A stretch of DNA of 64,000 nt, from the NCBI GenBank assembly GCA_009760855.2, contig WPIO01000007.1, positions 12,400,001 through 12,464,000 on the forward strand. The letters run 5' to 3'. Shown in pieces: positions 12,417 through 23,573 of this stretch. The stretch's first letter is position 1, and each line of letters begins with the position of its first letter. Source of the DNA: Cristatella mucedo. Lineage: Eukaryota; Bryozoa; Phylactolaemata; Cristatellidae. Made by a program: the position numbers and the translations under genes. The notes beneath the pieces were generated by a model. That model had not been told where the DNA came from and searched no databases. It saw only the letters and a list, made by a program, of their open reading frames with translations.

Positions 12417-14640
12417 CTCTAGCTCTTTTTCTCATGTCTCGCTCTCTTTCTCGCTCTTTCTCTCTCTCACCCTTTCTCTTTTCTCTCTCCCCTTCTCTCT
12501 TTCTCCTTGCCTCTCTTTCGGGTGTTAGGATTGCATACGCACTCGCTACCCGATGACGTACCGCAATGCCGTCCGATGACAGCGTATCTGTCGAGCGCGC
12601 TCGACATCTGGTTTGCCCCTTCGGACTGTGCGCGCAAATCCAGAAAAAACGCCACAGCAGTATTTATTTTGAACATTTACTCGATGCCCTTTTCTGTCTG
12701 CCGCGTGTACACGCCGCAGGTAGCTACGGCCAGCCGCCGGACGGCTGCCGCACCCTCCGCCGTCTCGGCGCTGAGCAAGCGTATTCCTTATTCACCCGCG
12801 GAGACCCGACGTATTCGTGAAGGTCCTATCGTTTCCCATCGCCTTTTAGCAGCCGCCGCCGCTGCCGCCGCCATTCGTAGACCGGGCTGGCGAATGGTGC
12901 TGCGCAAAATCACCGACGACCGCCGCCGCTTCGGCGCGCCGAACTACCTCGGCTACCGCGCGTCGTCGCCCGTCAGCCGCGACATCCGCGGCTGAGAGTA
13001 GCCGTGACCGAGCGCGATCTGACGCCGAGCGGCGGCTGCGCGTCCCGAAACCCGAGCCCGCGAAGCGGCGGTGCAAGTGCAGTGGCTGGCCGCTTCGCCG
13101 TTTTGGCGAACGGCGGTGGCGACGAGCGCTTCTGGCGCCGCCGCCCTCCGTAAAAGCGGCGCGACGCCTGCTCGGTCGACGCCGCCTTTGCGCTCTGCGT
13201 CGACGTCAAGCTCTCAGACGGCAGGCTGGCCGCCAGCTCAAGGACGTCGGCATTCCTCGTCTCCTCTTCACATTCGCCTGTTTCGATTCGCCGGCGGCGG
13301 CGGCGGCTCGCGCGCGCGCTTCCGTCGCGCCGGAAGCGGCGCACGCGCCCGATCTAGCAGCCATCGCCCTGGGCGCCCGCTGACCGGTGTCATTCGGTGG
13401 AGAGGGGTCAGCATGAAAAGCCACTCATTGCTTCGTGTCATTCCATTGTATTCGAGGAAATGCCGTCGTTGCGCGGCTAATGACAGATCGTTACTCTCAT
13501 TATCTCACGTTCTTGAATAAGTAATGCCGTCAGGGCGCTCGCGCTGCGAGCCTCGCGGCGGCGGAGCGCGAAGCTACAGGTGTCCGGCTGGAGCAGCGTG
13601 CCGCCGCGGCAGAAGCCAAGCATTGCCGCCGCCGCCGTCGCCGCCGCCGTCGCCGCTCGAAATGGAGCCGACCGGGGCGAGCCGCAGTGGCAGAGCAGCA
13701 GACGCCGCGCACCCGCTGCCGTCTGCTGAGCTGATGCCAATCGCCTTACGCGAGCTTTGCGCCGCTCGCTTGCTCGCTCAAGGCTAGACCTGGCGCACCG
13801 GGTATCGTGCGCGTATTGACATTGTTGCCCTCAGCCGCATTAATGGGCTGCGTTTATCGGCGCGCCACCCTTGGTCGCACGCGTGTGTGTTTGCTCATTG
13901 CAGCGGAACGAGGTGTGAATCCTGTGGCCATTCGAAAAGTCGCCCGCGCCATGCCGCCAGCGTAGCTCTCCATGGCTCCAGGAAAGGGCCGCCGAGAGAC
14001 GGTGAGCAGAGCGGCAGACGCCGCGTAGCGCGAACCCTGCCGGCGCGGCGCGAGCGCGCTGCGCCGCGAGCTCGAGCGCTCTGAGCCGCCCCCGCCGGCC
14101 GCGGCGAGCGCTCGAGCCGTCTTCTCGTGGCGGCACGTGCCCGCTCCGGCGCGTCGCCGTTTACGTTCCCGAGCCGGCGCAGCCACCATTTTAATGGAGC
14201 GCGAATGCGAGCAGGCCGCGAGAATCGACGAGAGTGCAGACGCCAGCGTTTCTCTCCTCAAACCCTCAGCCCGCCCGCCCGACCGCCTGCCTCAGCTGCC
14301 GGGAAAGTGCGGTGCGCTGGCCGACTCGGGTCCTACCGGACATTGCCCGACCGACTGCTCGGTGGGTGCTAGTCAACGCGCCAGAGCGAGCGGCCGAGTC
14401 TCGAACGCAGACAAAGTCAGACATTCGGTTTCGGAGCCTCACCGACGCTCACACCCGCCGAGCAGCCATTCGCCGGCGTGCAGCGCTCCGCAGCCGCGAC
14501 TAGCGGTAGCGGTGCGAGGGCAACGTAACCGAGGAACCGCCGCCGCGGCTGCGACGGGGTGCTGCTGCTGCTGCGGAGTCTCCGTTTGCTCAGTCTCAGT
14601 CTCGTTTCTATTGACGAGGCGTAGGAGGCGCGAGAGAAGT
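11426..14640. other. Long GC-rich, CpG-rich region without a recognised gene
   Basis: CpG-dense blocks at about 11430-12290, 12690-13390 and 13520-14560 flank a CT-rich satellite. Open frames overlap in all directions. GCAGCCACCATTTTAATGG near 14180 resembles promoter-proximal YY1-type sequence, but no following reading frame resembles a known protein. Promoters or 5' non-coding exons of the downstream SH3 gene are possible (inference). Confidence 0.35.
12325..12520 (+). repeat. (CT)n-rich satellite
   Basis: Pure CT near 12381-12411, with CTGT and CTTT variants on both sides. Confidence 0.9.
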
Positions 14641-14654
14641 ATTGAGCATGAGCT

Positions 14655-14768
14655 ACTATTACTCACCATTCAATTGTGATTCCTTTGCAGCAAATGTAAA
14701 AACAGATTGAGTTCTCTGGGGGCGCTTTTATCAAGTGTGCTATTGTTATTATTATTACTATTATTGCA
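14655..14768 (+). mobile_element. LINE family A, 3' tail only
   Basis: ACTCACCATTCAATTGTGAT, then GCAGCAAATGTAAA, TTGAGTTCTCTGGGGGCGC and an (ATT)n-like end: the family A terminus. Confidence 0.8.
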
Positions 14769-15085
14769 GGGAAAAGGTTGGTCGAGTCGAGGAATTAGGA
14801 AGAGAGAAGAGGAGAGGAAAAGAGGGGAGTCGGAAAGGGGGAGAACAGCGGAAGGAAGGGAAGTGGAGAGATTATGGGAGGATAGGTGAGGAGACGCGGG
14901 GAGGTCAGGGAACGAGAGCAGGTGAGAGCCAGGGAGAGGAAAGGAGATTAGAGGAGAATAAATCAGAGGCAACGGGGTAGTGGGAAGGCGAGGAGCGAAC
15001 AAGAGACTCAACATGGGAGAGGAGGGGGAGGGAGGAAGAGAGCAGAGCAGGCGGCGAGGGAAAGTATAAAGGACTGCATGCATTC
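14769..15085 (+). other. Purine-rich (GA-rich) stretch
   Basis: Strong purine bias on the plus strand (GAGGAGAGGAAAAGAGGGG and similar). No coding evidence. Confidence 0.6.
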
Positions 15086-15088
15086 AGG

Positions 15089-15153
15089 CACACACACAAA
15101 CACATACACACACACACACACACACATACTCACACGTGTGTGTGTATGTGTGC

Positions 15154-15242
<89 letters not shown>
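15089..15242. repeat. (CA)n followed by (TG)n: inverted microsatellite
   Basis: The first half is (CA)n with small variants. It turns into (TG)n at CACACGTGTG, near 15132-15141. The two halves are complementary, so the tract is a long imperfect palindrome able to form a hairpin or cruciform. Confidence 0.95.
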
Positions 15243-15243
<1 letters not shown>

Positions 15244-15412
15244 TCCTCGATGGTTCCTCGGTGGTCACCAAGAGCTTCAATAATATGAATTCCCATTCAT
15301 ATGATTGCTCCTGTTCAGGCTCTCGCGCGAGCGCTTCGTGACGAAATTGAATTGAATGGCGATAGAACTACTTGCTAGTGTTGCTAGTGTTGGGCAAACG
15401 TAGCGTGACTCT

Positions 15413-16235
15413 AGAATTGGAAGGCCAAACCCCAAAAATGAGTGCGACCAGCATATCTCCGCTAGCAACTGAGCGCCTATCTGTTTGCCGTGGTCCAAAG
15501 TGACTTGTCGCTAAACGACCACTTCAGCTTCGCAGCCAAGTCTGCCTACTTTCAGCCCCGCAGCATCGCTAAGACTCAGACCAACTTGAGAAAGGATACC
15601 ACAGCCAAGCTGGACAGTGCATTTGGTATAATTCCACTTTGACTTATCCAACTCAAAGTTCGCACGTCTTCCTGCCTGTGTAATAAGACGCTTAGAGTCA
15701 GTATGCGAAGCATAAGCCGCTAAGCTTGCCCATCGTGAATGTCGCAGCTGTCACATTTCTCACCGACATGCGCCGCCGGCTTCCAATCATCGTGCACCGT
15801 ATCGACTTAAAAGATCCACCAGTTACTTTTAGATCCATTCATTTGTTTGGCCCGGCCTCCGAAACACTTTCCAATCAGACTTCGCAGTGTACCATTCATA
15901 CGGGCTTGCAAGTCACTTCGCTGTACCTTTAACCACCCTCAAATCCTTTGGTGACCGTGCCTTCGGTTCATATGCTCCCAAAGCATGTAAATCACTACCA
16001 AACAATACTACGAAATCTCCTGACTTAATTTAAAAAGAAGCAAAGCATCACATTTGCTACTCAGGACATTTTCTTCGTCCTTGTGAATAGTACTCTAATG
16101 CGGGCGGACACCATGCATGTTATCACCCAGCAGTTGGCATGCTTACTTTCAAGCATATGCAAAAGTACTATGAAATAGCTCTAGTTCTCTTAGGGCGTTT
16201 TAAAAATTTCTCATTATTATTATTATTAGTATTAT
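15413..16235 (+). mobile_element. LINE family A, degenerate copy
   Basis: Recognisable in order: AGCATATCTCCGCTAG, GACTTGTCGCTAAACGACCA, TGCCTACTTTCAG, GCCAAGCTGG, a CTCAAATCCTTTGGTGACCG word, and the 3' end GTTCTCTTAGGGCG with (ATT)n. The coding frame is destroyed by indels. Confidence 0.8.
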
Positions 16236-16348
16236 TACCTCTCTCCCTCCGTCTCTCCCTCCCCATCTCTCTCTCTCTCTCTCTCTCACTATTCGTCGTC
16301 TGGGTCTTGTTAGCAGGAGCCAAGCAGTGCAATGCGGAGTAGCACGAC

Positions 16349-16726
16349 ATGGAATCGCTCGTGCGAGCGATGAGCGGGAGCGAGCGGTGCTTGAAGCCGG
16401 CTCTCCAGCATAATCCGGCGCGAGCGTCTGCAGCTGCTACAGATGCCGCAGCTCACTGGTTCGCGTCCTGCGCTGCAGAGCGGAGCGCTCCTCCACCGGG
16501 TGCCGCGAAACAGCAGCAGCAGCGCGTGCGCAGCAGCTCATTGCGCGAAAGTCGCGCCGATGGATTTTCTTATGGCTCGTTAGACGACGAATTGAACGGG
16601 TCCGGCGGCGGCGGCGGCTGCAGCTTGTCTTTCTTCCGCGAGCTTCCGCTCGTCTGCTGCACTCAGTGCCTTGCACCGTCGCGGCTGCGTCGCGGGGCAC
16701 GAGGCCTGCCTGGCGCTGATCGCTGA
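16349..16726 (+). CDS. Possible upstream exon or ORF of the SH3 gene
   Basis: A 125-codon frame starts at an ATG and ends at a TGA just before the SH3-domain ORF. Its composition (a QQQQ run, an SSSLRESR serine/arginine patch, YGSLDDELN, a glycine run) resembles the low-complexity N-terminal part of the downstream protein. The downstream frame opens right behind a splice-acceptor-like CTTCCTTTTGCAG ending at 16792, so this could be an earlier exon. No strong GT donor in the required phase is visible (candidates at 16652 and 16679 are weak). It may instead be a chance ORF in GC-rich sequence. Confidence 0.3.
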   Translation: MESLVRAMSGSERCLKPALQHNPARASAAATDAAAHWFASCAAERSAPPPGAAKQQQQRVRSSSLRESRADGFSYGSLDDELNGSGGGGGCSLSFFRELPLVCCTQCLAPSRLRRGARGLPGADR

Positions 16727-16771
16727 TCGCCTGGCGCTGATCGCCTGGCGCTGATCGCCTGGCGCTGATCG
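16715..16771 (+). repeat. GATCGCCTGGCGCT minisatellite
   Basis: A 14-15 bp unit is repeated about three and a half times, immediately upstream of the acceptor-like site and the SH3 coding exon. Confidence 0.85.
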
Positions 16772-16823
16772 CGGCAGTCGCTTCCTTTTGCAGCCATTCG
16801 CGTGGACGAGCGCCGCCGGTGGA

Positions 16824-18614
16824 ATGGGCGGCGGCGGCAGTTCGGGCGCTAGTGCGGCGACGGGCGGCAGCATTCGATCAGGGGCCGCTTCGCGCGCCAA
16901 CGCCAGCGGGGCGGCTTGCGAGCAGCTTCCGGCGGTCGCCAGCGGTTCCAGCGCCGGCGCCAGCGAGCGGCAACGACGCTCGCCCGAGGCGGCCGCGGCC
17001 TCGGGCACCGACGGCGGCGGCCGCCTCGGCGCAAGGCTGGCGCGCCTTCTGCGAATCCGCCGCCGCTCCGCCGTCGGCGGCGGCGCGCCGCAGGCCGCGG
17101 ACAGAGTCGGCGGCCAACCGTCAGCGGCGCGCGGCGGCGCTCGCGGGGGCCCAGCCGCCGACGCTGGCGCAGAGCGGCGCGCGCCGTCGACGCCGCTCGA
17201 AGCGCCGCCGGCTGCGCCGGCGGCGGCACCGTCGTCGCGCTTCCTGGCTTCCGGCGCCGGCGTCCGGGAGAGGGTGTGCTACGTGGAGGTGAAGTCGCTC
17301 GCGCAGGAGCAGTCGGACGACGAATCGGACGGCGAGCGCGGCCGCCGCTGGCGGGCGGCGGCGCAGATTCGCTGGAGCCCGGCGGCGGCGGCGGCGGCGG
17401 ACGGCGGCCGGTCGCGAAGCGCGAGTCGAGGAGCCGAGGAGGACGGCGGCGGCAGGCGGCCGAGGAGCTCGTCCCGCAGTCGCGATATCATCGCCCTCTA
17501 CACGAACTGCCGCAGCGGCGGCGGCGCGGCGGCGCAGTCGGCGGCAGCGGCGCCGCCGCCGCCGTCCAGTCGGGCGCCGAGCCTGGAGCGCTCGGCGGCG
17601 GCGGCGGCGGCCGCCGCCGCCGCTTCCGGCTCGAGTTGGAAGGCGATGAGCGAATGCGGCGACGTCGACCGACTGAGCTACGGCGCGACGGCGGCGAGCC
17701 TCTCCCTGCGGTCTGCCAGCTTCCGATCGGAAGCCGCTGCGCCCGACGCTCGGCGGCGTTCGAGGAGCGCGACGCGGACGCCCGAGGACGTTGACGTCAT
17801 CTCGATTAACGGTACCCGCGTGCTCGCGCCGGGCTACTTTAGCGAGCCGAGGCGGGCGCTGAGCAGCAGCGACGTCGCCGCTGAGAACTTGCGCGTGTGG
17901 ATGGCGGCCTCTCTGGTGCGGCAGAGATCGGCCAGCCGACTGCTGGCCGCCGCCGCGGAGGCCGCTTCCGGCGGAGGCGGCGGTGCGTGGGATGGCCACG
18001 GTCGCGCGGTCGCCGTGCTCGAGACGGACGGAGGCGCCGAAGCTCGCGTCGAGGCGCTGCTGGCGGCGAGCGACAGCACGAACCGCGCCAGCGCGCCCAT
18101 GCTCGTGGTGGCCGGGCACGCTGTGGATCCGGCGAGCTGGAGCTCGCGGGACGAGGTCGACGTCGACGCCGGCGCCGTCGTGACCGGCCTGTACAAGCAG
18201 AAGGAGTGGCTGCGCGTGCGCACCGCGGACGGACGCGAGGGTTTCATTCCGTACGCTTTCACCAGGTCGCTGCGAAGCGTCAGCCCGGTGCTGCCGAGAG
18301 AAGTCGGCGCCGGGCGCGAGCGAGGCCGCGGCGACGCGGCGCTCGGCGGCGGCGGCGAGCTCGACGCCGCGGCTCGCTCTAGCGCCGCCGAGCGAGAGCG
18401 ACGCTCCGCCGCCGCCGCCGCGAGAGTCGAGCCGGAAGTCCGGCTACAGCGGCCCCAAGTTGACTCGCGCTGGCGAGGCGCCGAGGCGCACGGCTGCGCG
18501 TCGGCCGAGAGCTGCGGCTGCGCCGGTGACGACGCCTCAGCCGCGATCGCCAGCTCCGATCCGATCGGCGCCGGCCCGTCCGCCGGTCGACTTGTTCTGC
18601 GGCCGGCGCCCAGC

Positions 18615-18645
<31 letters not shown>

Positions 18646-19553
18646 GCGGCACGTGCAAATTCTACCAGCGAAGCCGCCTGGCGCTCGGCTCGTGCGCTGC
18701 CGCGCAGCAGCAGCAGCAGCGCCGCAGGAACTCGGACGACGCGTCCAGCGTGCTGAGCAGCGACGACAGCGTCTTCCGCTCTCCCACGCCTCGCGGGCCT
18801 CCGACGTCGCTCAAGATGGCGCGCCAAGCGGAGTCGCCTGGCGTGCGCTCGCCCTCGCTCGGCGGCTGCGGCTCCGGCGGCTGCTGCGGCGGCGGTGCTG
18901 GGCCAGACGACGGCGGCGACGTGGTGCACAGCGACAGCGGCATAAGCGAGCCGGGCAGCGTTCGCAGCGACTCCTACCTCTGCCGCCGAGCGACGAGAGA
19001 CGCGTTCCGCTCCGCCGCATCGCCGGCCGCCGTCGCCAATCGCGGCCGTGACGCGACGAGCCCGCGAGCGGCCTCGGTAGCGCCGCAGAGCGGCGAGTGC
19101 GGCGGCGCGGCGACCGAGCGAAGCGATTACCCGCCGCCGCGCTGGACCGCGGCGGCCGGCGCGCGAGCCCGGCGCGGCTCTGCACCCGTCGCTCAGCCGT
19201 TCTTCGAGAGCGCGGTCGCCGCCGCCGCCGCCGACCGACCCGCGCTCCTCCATGCGCCTCTGATGTCCCAGCCTGTCGCGCGAGCGGCGGCGCCGGCCAC
19301 CGCCGCTCTGAGGCCTGACATACCCAAGAACGCCGCCGGACCGCTGGTGATGGTCGCTTACGACTACCTGGCGGCGAACGAGGACGACGTCAGCGTCTGG
19401 GTCGGTGAGACTGTGCGCTTGCTCAACGCGGATGATGTCGAGTGGGTGTGGGTGCGGAAGTGCGACGGCTTCGAAGGCTTCGTGCCCCGGCAGTACGTGC
19501 GGATAGAGCACGCGAGATGGGCTTGCCACACGCCGTACGTGACCGCCGTTTGA
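16824..19553 (+). CDS. Alanine-rich protein with two SH3 domains
   Basis: One uninterrupted frame of 909 codons from the first in-frame ATG. The open frame begins slightly earlier, behind a TTTTGCAG acceptor-like site at 16785-16792, so translation may begin in an unseen upstream exon. The last in-frame stop upstream is near 16752. SH3 domain 1 is at about residues 424-485: the expected ALYDY-type start is degenerate (MLVVAGHAVDP), then EWLRVRTADGREGFIPYAF. SH3 domain 2 is at about 839-896: VMVAYDYLAANEDDVSV, VEWVWVRKCDGFEGF, VPRQYVRI. The linkers are low-complexity with alanine, glycine and serine/arginine runs. The chain ends in VTAV, a class I PDZ-ligand form. Probably an intracellular adaptor. 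I cannot name an orthologue with confidence. A polyadenylation signal follows 300 bp downstream. Confidence 0.8.
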
Positions 19554-19789
19554 CAGGCCGCGACTGCCGACTGACTGCAGACAGGGCCGACCGAGACGCC
19601 GCAGCGGAAGTGCGCAGCCGTCGTCGCTCGAGCAGCCGCGGCGGCGGCTCTTGGGGGCATCCTCCTCCTCCTCACGCTCCAATTCCGAGCAGCATTCAAA
19701 CGCCCGTGCTCAGTCGGTGACCTCTGCCGGTTAGGTGTCATACCCCCGACCGCAGTACTTTTTCTACTTGTTTCTAAAGAGAAGCCTGG

Positions 19790-20000
19790 AGCTGTGCGAA
19801 CGCGCGCACGCGCTCAGTCGGTACACGCGCGCGCGCGCTCAGTCGGTACCGAGCAATAAAGAATTTGCTCGGAGGTTTAACTCGGCTCGCATCGAGAGTC
19901 TCGCCATCGGAATCTCGCCGCGAGAGTAGCTATCGATGACTGTCGGATCGATGTCGAATCGATAGATCGATGACTATCGGAATCTCGCCGCGGGTCGTCG
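19790..20000 (+). repeat. Short direct and inverted repeats
   Basis: CGCGCTCAGTCGGTAC occurs twice, near 19805 and 19835. CGGAATCTCGCCGCG occurs at about 19909 and 19978, flanking ATCGAT-rich palindromic words. Confidence 0.6.
19855..19860 (+). terminator. Polyadenylation signal AATAAA (SH3 gene)
   Basis: Canonical hexamer about 300 bp after the stop codon, preceded by a short 3' UTR. Confidence 0.65.
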
Positions 20001-21235
20001 TCGCGCCTCCATTGCCTTTTTCCTTCCGCTGCACGCATCCGGTTTCGGTTCGAGCGCCGTTCAAGGCGAGGCGACAGGTTGCCGCAGCGTGCGCCGATCG
20101 TACGTCGCCGCCTGCTCGTCCGGACGCACGATCACCCGGTGACGTTGCGATTCGCGAGCGAATCATTCGTCGTGAGGTCATCAGACATTCGCGAGCGAAA
20201 CGCGCTGCGGGTAATGCTGAAGTACTGCTAGAAACCGCGCTTCGTTAGGAGAGCGAGCGAGAAGGATTCCGTTTCTTGAGTGCTTTCAGTTTAATTGTAG
20301 TTTCCCGAGCGCGGCCCTTATCCGCAAGCAACGGTGCGGCGAGCAACGGTTGAGCAACGGTTGAGCAACGGTGCGGCGAGCGGGCTGTGCGCCGTGCAAG
20401 GGGGTGGCAGCGTGGCAGCACGGTACAACGTGCCGACGTTTCTAGAAGAGGTGCGCGGAACGTGGTGAAAGCGGACCAGATAGAGACACGTGGTCGGCGA
20501 GTCCATTTCACAAATACTTGCGCCGCTATTTTCACTAATCGTGCACAGGACGGAAGCGAGTCTTGTCAGGCGCCCGGTCCCTCCGAACGAGCGCGCCGTT
20601 TCCCACCGGCGCCGCAGCTATGGCGGGCCTTGCGTTTGGACCGTCGAGTAGCGCCGCGTAGAGGGAGTCGTCCGCTTCGTTTCCCGTTAGAGCTGCGTTT
20701 CGAAGGTGTGGCATTTCAGCAAACGGAATGTATGCTTCACCTTGGGAAAAAAGTAACGTGCTAACTTTGCGTGATCCTTGCGGACACTGGTCAGAAGCTC
20801 TATGCTGTGCAACAGGAGTACCGCCCGCCCGCCCGCGCGGACCTCGAATAGGAGACTTTAAATAATCTTACTAAGCCCTAAAGCTGGGACCTAAAAACGT
20901 CACTGAAACGACCTTGAAGTGGATGCGCTGCTTGGTGGGAGCGAGTGCAGTAGATGAGAGGAGTGTCCTGTGGCACTTTTTGCGACGATCGTAACAGCCC
21001 AGCCCAGCCCAGCTGCGGAGTTATACGCTGTCATCTAATATAATAAATAATAAGCTGTCATATAATGTATCATAACTGTCTGCGTCTTGCTGCTCAGGCA
21101 GGAGGACGTGGGAGTAGTGAGTCCCAGCTTCCGTCTAGACGAATTGGCAGAAATTCATGGGCCAGATTGGTTACCGTGTCCTTATATGAGCATAGCCAAA
21201 TTTTTACTATTTTTTTCCTATTTTTATTTAAAATT
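20001..21235. other. No gene seen
   Basis: Moderately GC-rich to about 20850. Contains a GAGCAACGGT minisatellite near 20335-20385. No reading frame resembles a known family. Confidence 0.35.
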
Positions 21236-21239
21236 TTTG

Positions 21240-22285
21240 TGTTTAATGTTACATTTTGTATAGCGCCCTCAGAGACCTTAATATTTCTAGGCACCTAACA
21301 TATGTTGTAAAGGAAGCATGACAAATGGTTAGTGGGAGCATCCACATGTCAACATGAGTAATACGGTTAGAATTATCATGCACAATGTCGGCGTGTAAAT
21401 ATGGTTAGTGGCAGCATGCACAGATTCAGCAAGCATAAGCACATAAAGAACGAATCACAAGGACCCATCAAATGCTGTAATTAATAGGTGCGTTTTTAAT
21501 TTTTTTTTAAATGTGGTCAAGTCAGGAGATGTCGTGACGTCAGTTATGTCAGTCAAGTCGGAATTAATTTCCAGGCTTTGGGAGGTATAACTAAGTGATG
21601 TGAATCAGAAAAAGTGGGTGTTACGATGCCAAGCTTGGTGGGTAGCTCTGATACGTAGGCTGGAGCCAGATACTGAAGCGGAAATAGCGTAGCTGAAAGT
21701 CAGCAAACTAGCCGGTGCTGCAGAGGCTGCGGGAAACTAAAAGAATAAGTTTTAGTGTCATGATTTAAAGTTTGAGGTAAACTAGGTTTGTTCATACTAT
21801 TAAGTTGATTTTATATTCATTATATTTTTAAAGTTTACTGCCAGATTTGAGAAACATCGGCAATGCATGCTGCGAGAGAGTTGAGAAATTTTGAAGTGCT
21901 AGTCATCTGGATAGGAATGAAAACAGAGATTGTGTTCAGGCGACTGAATCGGAAAGAGGAAGAGTAGAGATTGGAAATGAAAGTAGACCCAAAACAGTTC
22001 CCTGGGTAAACCATACTTAACGGCTGACCAGATGACCGTTGGCATCTCACTCTGAAAGCTTCCATTGAGACGGAACGTGGACCACCGCAGCGAAATGGTT
22101 AAGAAGATCGGGCAAGTTGATAGGCAGCTGAGAAGAACTTGGTGAGTGATAGTATCAAAAGCACATCCAGCACATCTTGCAGACCATGTAAGTCAACATT
22201 CGTGAGAAGATCGTCATACGTTCACAGCACTGTCTCCAATTCTGCGGAGCTCCGATTAGCTTTTAACCCTGACTGTAACTTCCTT
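21240..22285 (-). mobile_element. LINE family A, degenerate copy
   Basis: Starts on the plus strand with the reversed tail (TAGCGCCCTCAGAGACCTTA) and proceeds through reversed family A landmarks: GGTTAGTGGCAGCATGCACA, ATGTGGTCAAGTCAGGAG and the gap region around the catalytic box. It ends near 22285 at a reversed start-of-RT word (AGCTCCGATTAGCTTTTAA). No intact frame remains. Confidence 0.75.
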
Positions 22286-22604
22286 TCGGTTCGCTGTTTA
22301 ATGCTAGCGCTTAGCTGGAGACCTCAACCAAGACCAGATCACCTCAGCCTAAAGCCTGTGACGAGTGCTGTTTCTCGCAGAGGCTATTGTCAGAGTGAAT
22401 CGTGTCCACAGTAGAGACCGAGGGAGCGAGATATTGCCAGGTGGTACCAGGCGGGCTCGTTTTCTAATAGTATACAAGAACACGATGAGCAACGGCAGGC
22501 AGCTAGCGAAGATGCTCACGAAAATCAAGGATCATGAGTGCAATTGACAAAGAATAGTTTTTTAGAGCTAAGAAGACAGAAAACGGCTAGGTTTGCTATA
22601 TGCC

Positions 22605-22770
22605 GCACTATTTTGGCTCAGGGGTTAAGGTGATCACTTTTAACGATCAATTCAAGACGCTTACCTTTATGATCGAGGTATTAGGTTTGAGCCGTGTGGC
22701 ACGTGCGAAACGCCCGAACAGAGATTCAGTTCTCTTTGGGCGCTATATGGATGAATTAAGATTATTGTTA
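22605..22770 (+). mobile_element. SINE-1 (tRNA head, LINE-A tail)
   Basis: GGCTCAGGGGTTAAGGTGATC gives the box A region and GGTTTGAGCC a degenerate box B. These are followed by GTGTGGCACGTGCGAAACGC and AGATTCAGTTCTC with TGGGCGCTATATGGATGAA, the shared LINE-A end. Confidence 0.7.
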
Positions 22771-23453
22771 TGTATTTGTTTGGAAGAAAGAAAATATTGC
22801 CTAGATATGTGCTTTTTTAAGCTATATGAATACCCAAACACACTGAGAGAAATTCGACCTGGTTTTGTGCTTGACATTAGCCACAAATTCCAGAGGTTGC
22901 ATCTTCTTTGCTTCAAGTCTCCGACTTGATTGTATTGCTGCTCCTAATTGTAGTAATTCCTCAACTCGCATCGTTGGCATTCGGCGAAAAATGGTAGAGC
23001 AAGGATGCCTGCAATTGTGACTTGTTCTTGCAAGATCAACAGCTTAAATGCAGCTACAGAATTTAATTCAAGCAAAAGTGCACTGCGTGTATTTAAATGC
23101 AATGGGCCGAATAATTTATCGCCTTGGTAGTTTAAAAGGCCACGTGATATTTGTTTATCTGAAGCCGAGCAAATGAAAACACATTCTGCGTCAAAAGAAT
23201 TGCAGATGAATGAAACATAGTCTCAAAAAATGCTATCGAAAGGACCCACGAGAAGGTTCGCATTGGAATTCTGCGTATGCGTGCAGCGGTGTGACTGTGT
23301 GAAGCGTTCCTTTCTCACGAATGTTACGTCAGAGCTCTCTCGCAGCATGTCCGAGTCCGCATGCCTGCACCTGATCCTTGAAGTTTTCACATGCAAGCAA
23401 AGCTCGCAGTCTTGTCAGGCACGATATAATCGAGGCAATCTCCTTTCGCTTAC
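22771..23453. other. FAM221B: No gene assigned; possible 3' part of the FAM221B-like gene
   Basis: The next exon of the minus-strand FAM221B-like gene is expected downstream of 23454. I could not identify it here, or it lies further left behind the LINE. Confidence 0.25.
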
Positions 23454-23573
23454 CGTGAGGCAAACCTAGCCGTTTTCTGTCTTCCTCGCTCTCAAAGAAC
23501 GTCTGATGCTCTTCCCAGTGCTTATCGCAGGCCGCGCACAGGAAGTTCGACTCAAACGAGCCGCAGCGACATC
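23454..23573 (-). CDS. FAM221B: FAM221B-like, third visible exon
   Basis: Acceptor CTCGTTTCAG before 23573, donor GTAAGC after 23454, phase 1 at both ends. Encodes the CRCGSFESNFLCAACDKHW segment. If the donor were not used, the frame would stay open to 23329. Confidence 0.75.

Noticed and set aside
17121-19682. Minus-strand ORFs opposite the SH3 gene (332, 274 and 381 codons)
   Set aside because: Arginine-rich shadows of the GC-rich plus-strand frame. The plus strand carries the SH3 domains and a polyadenylation signal.
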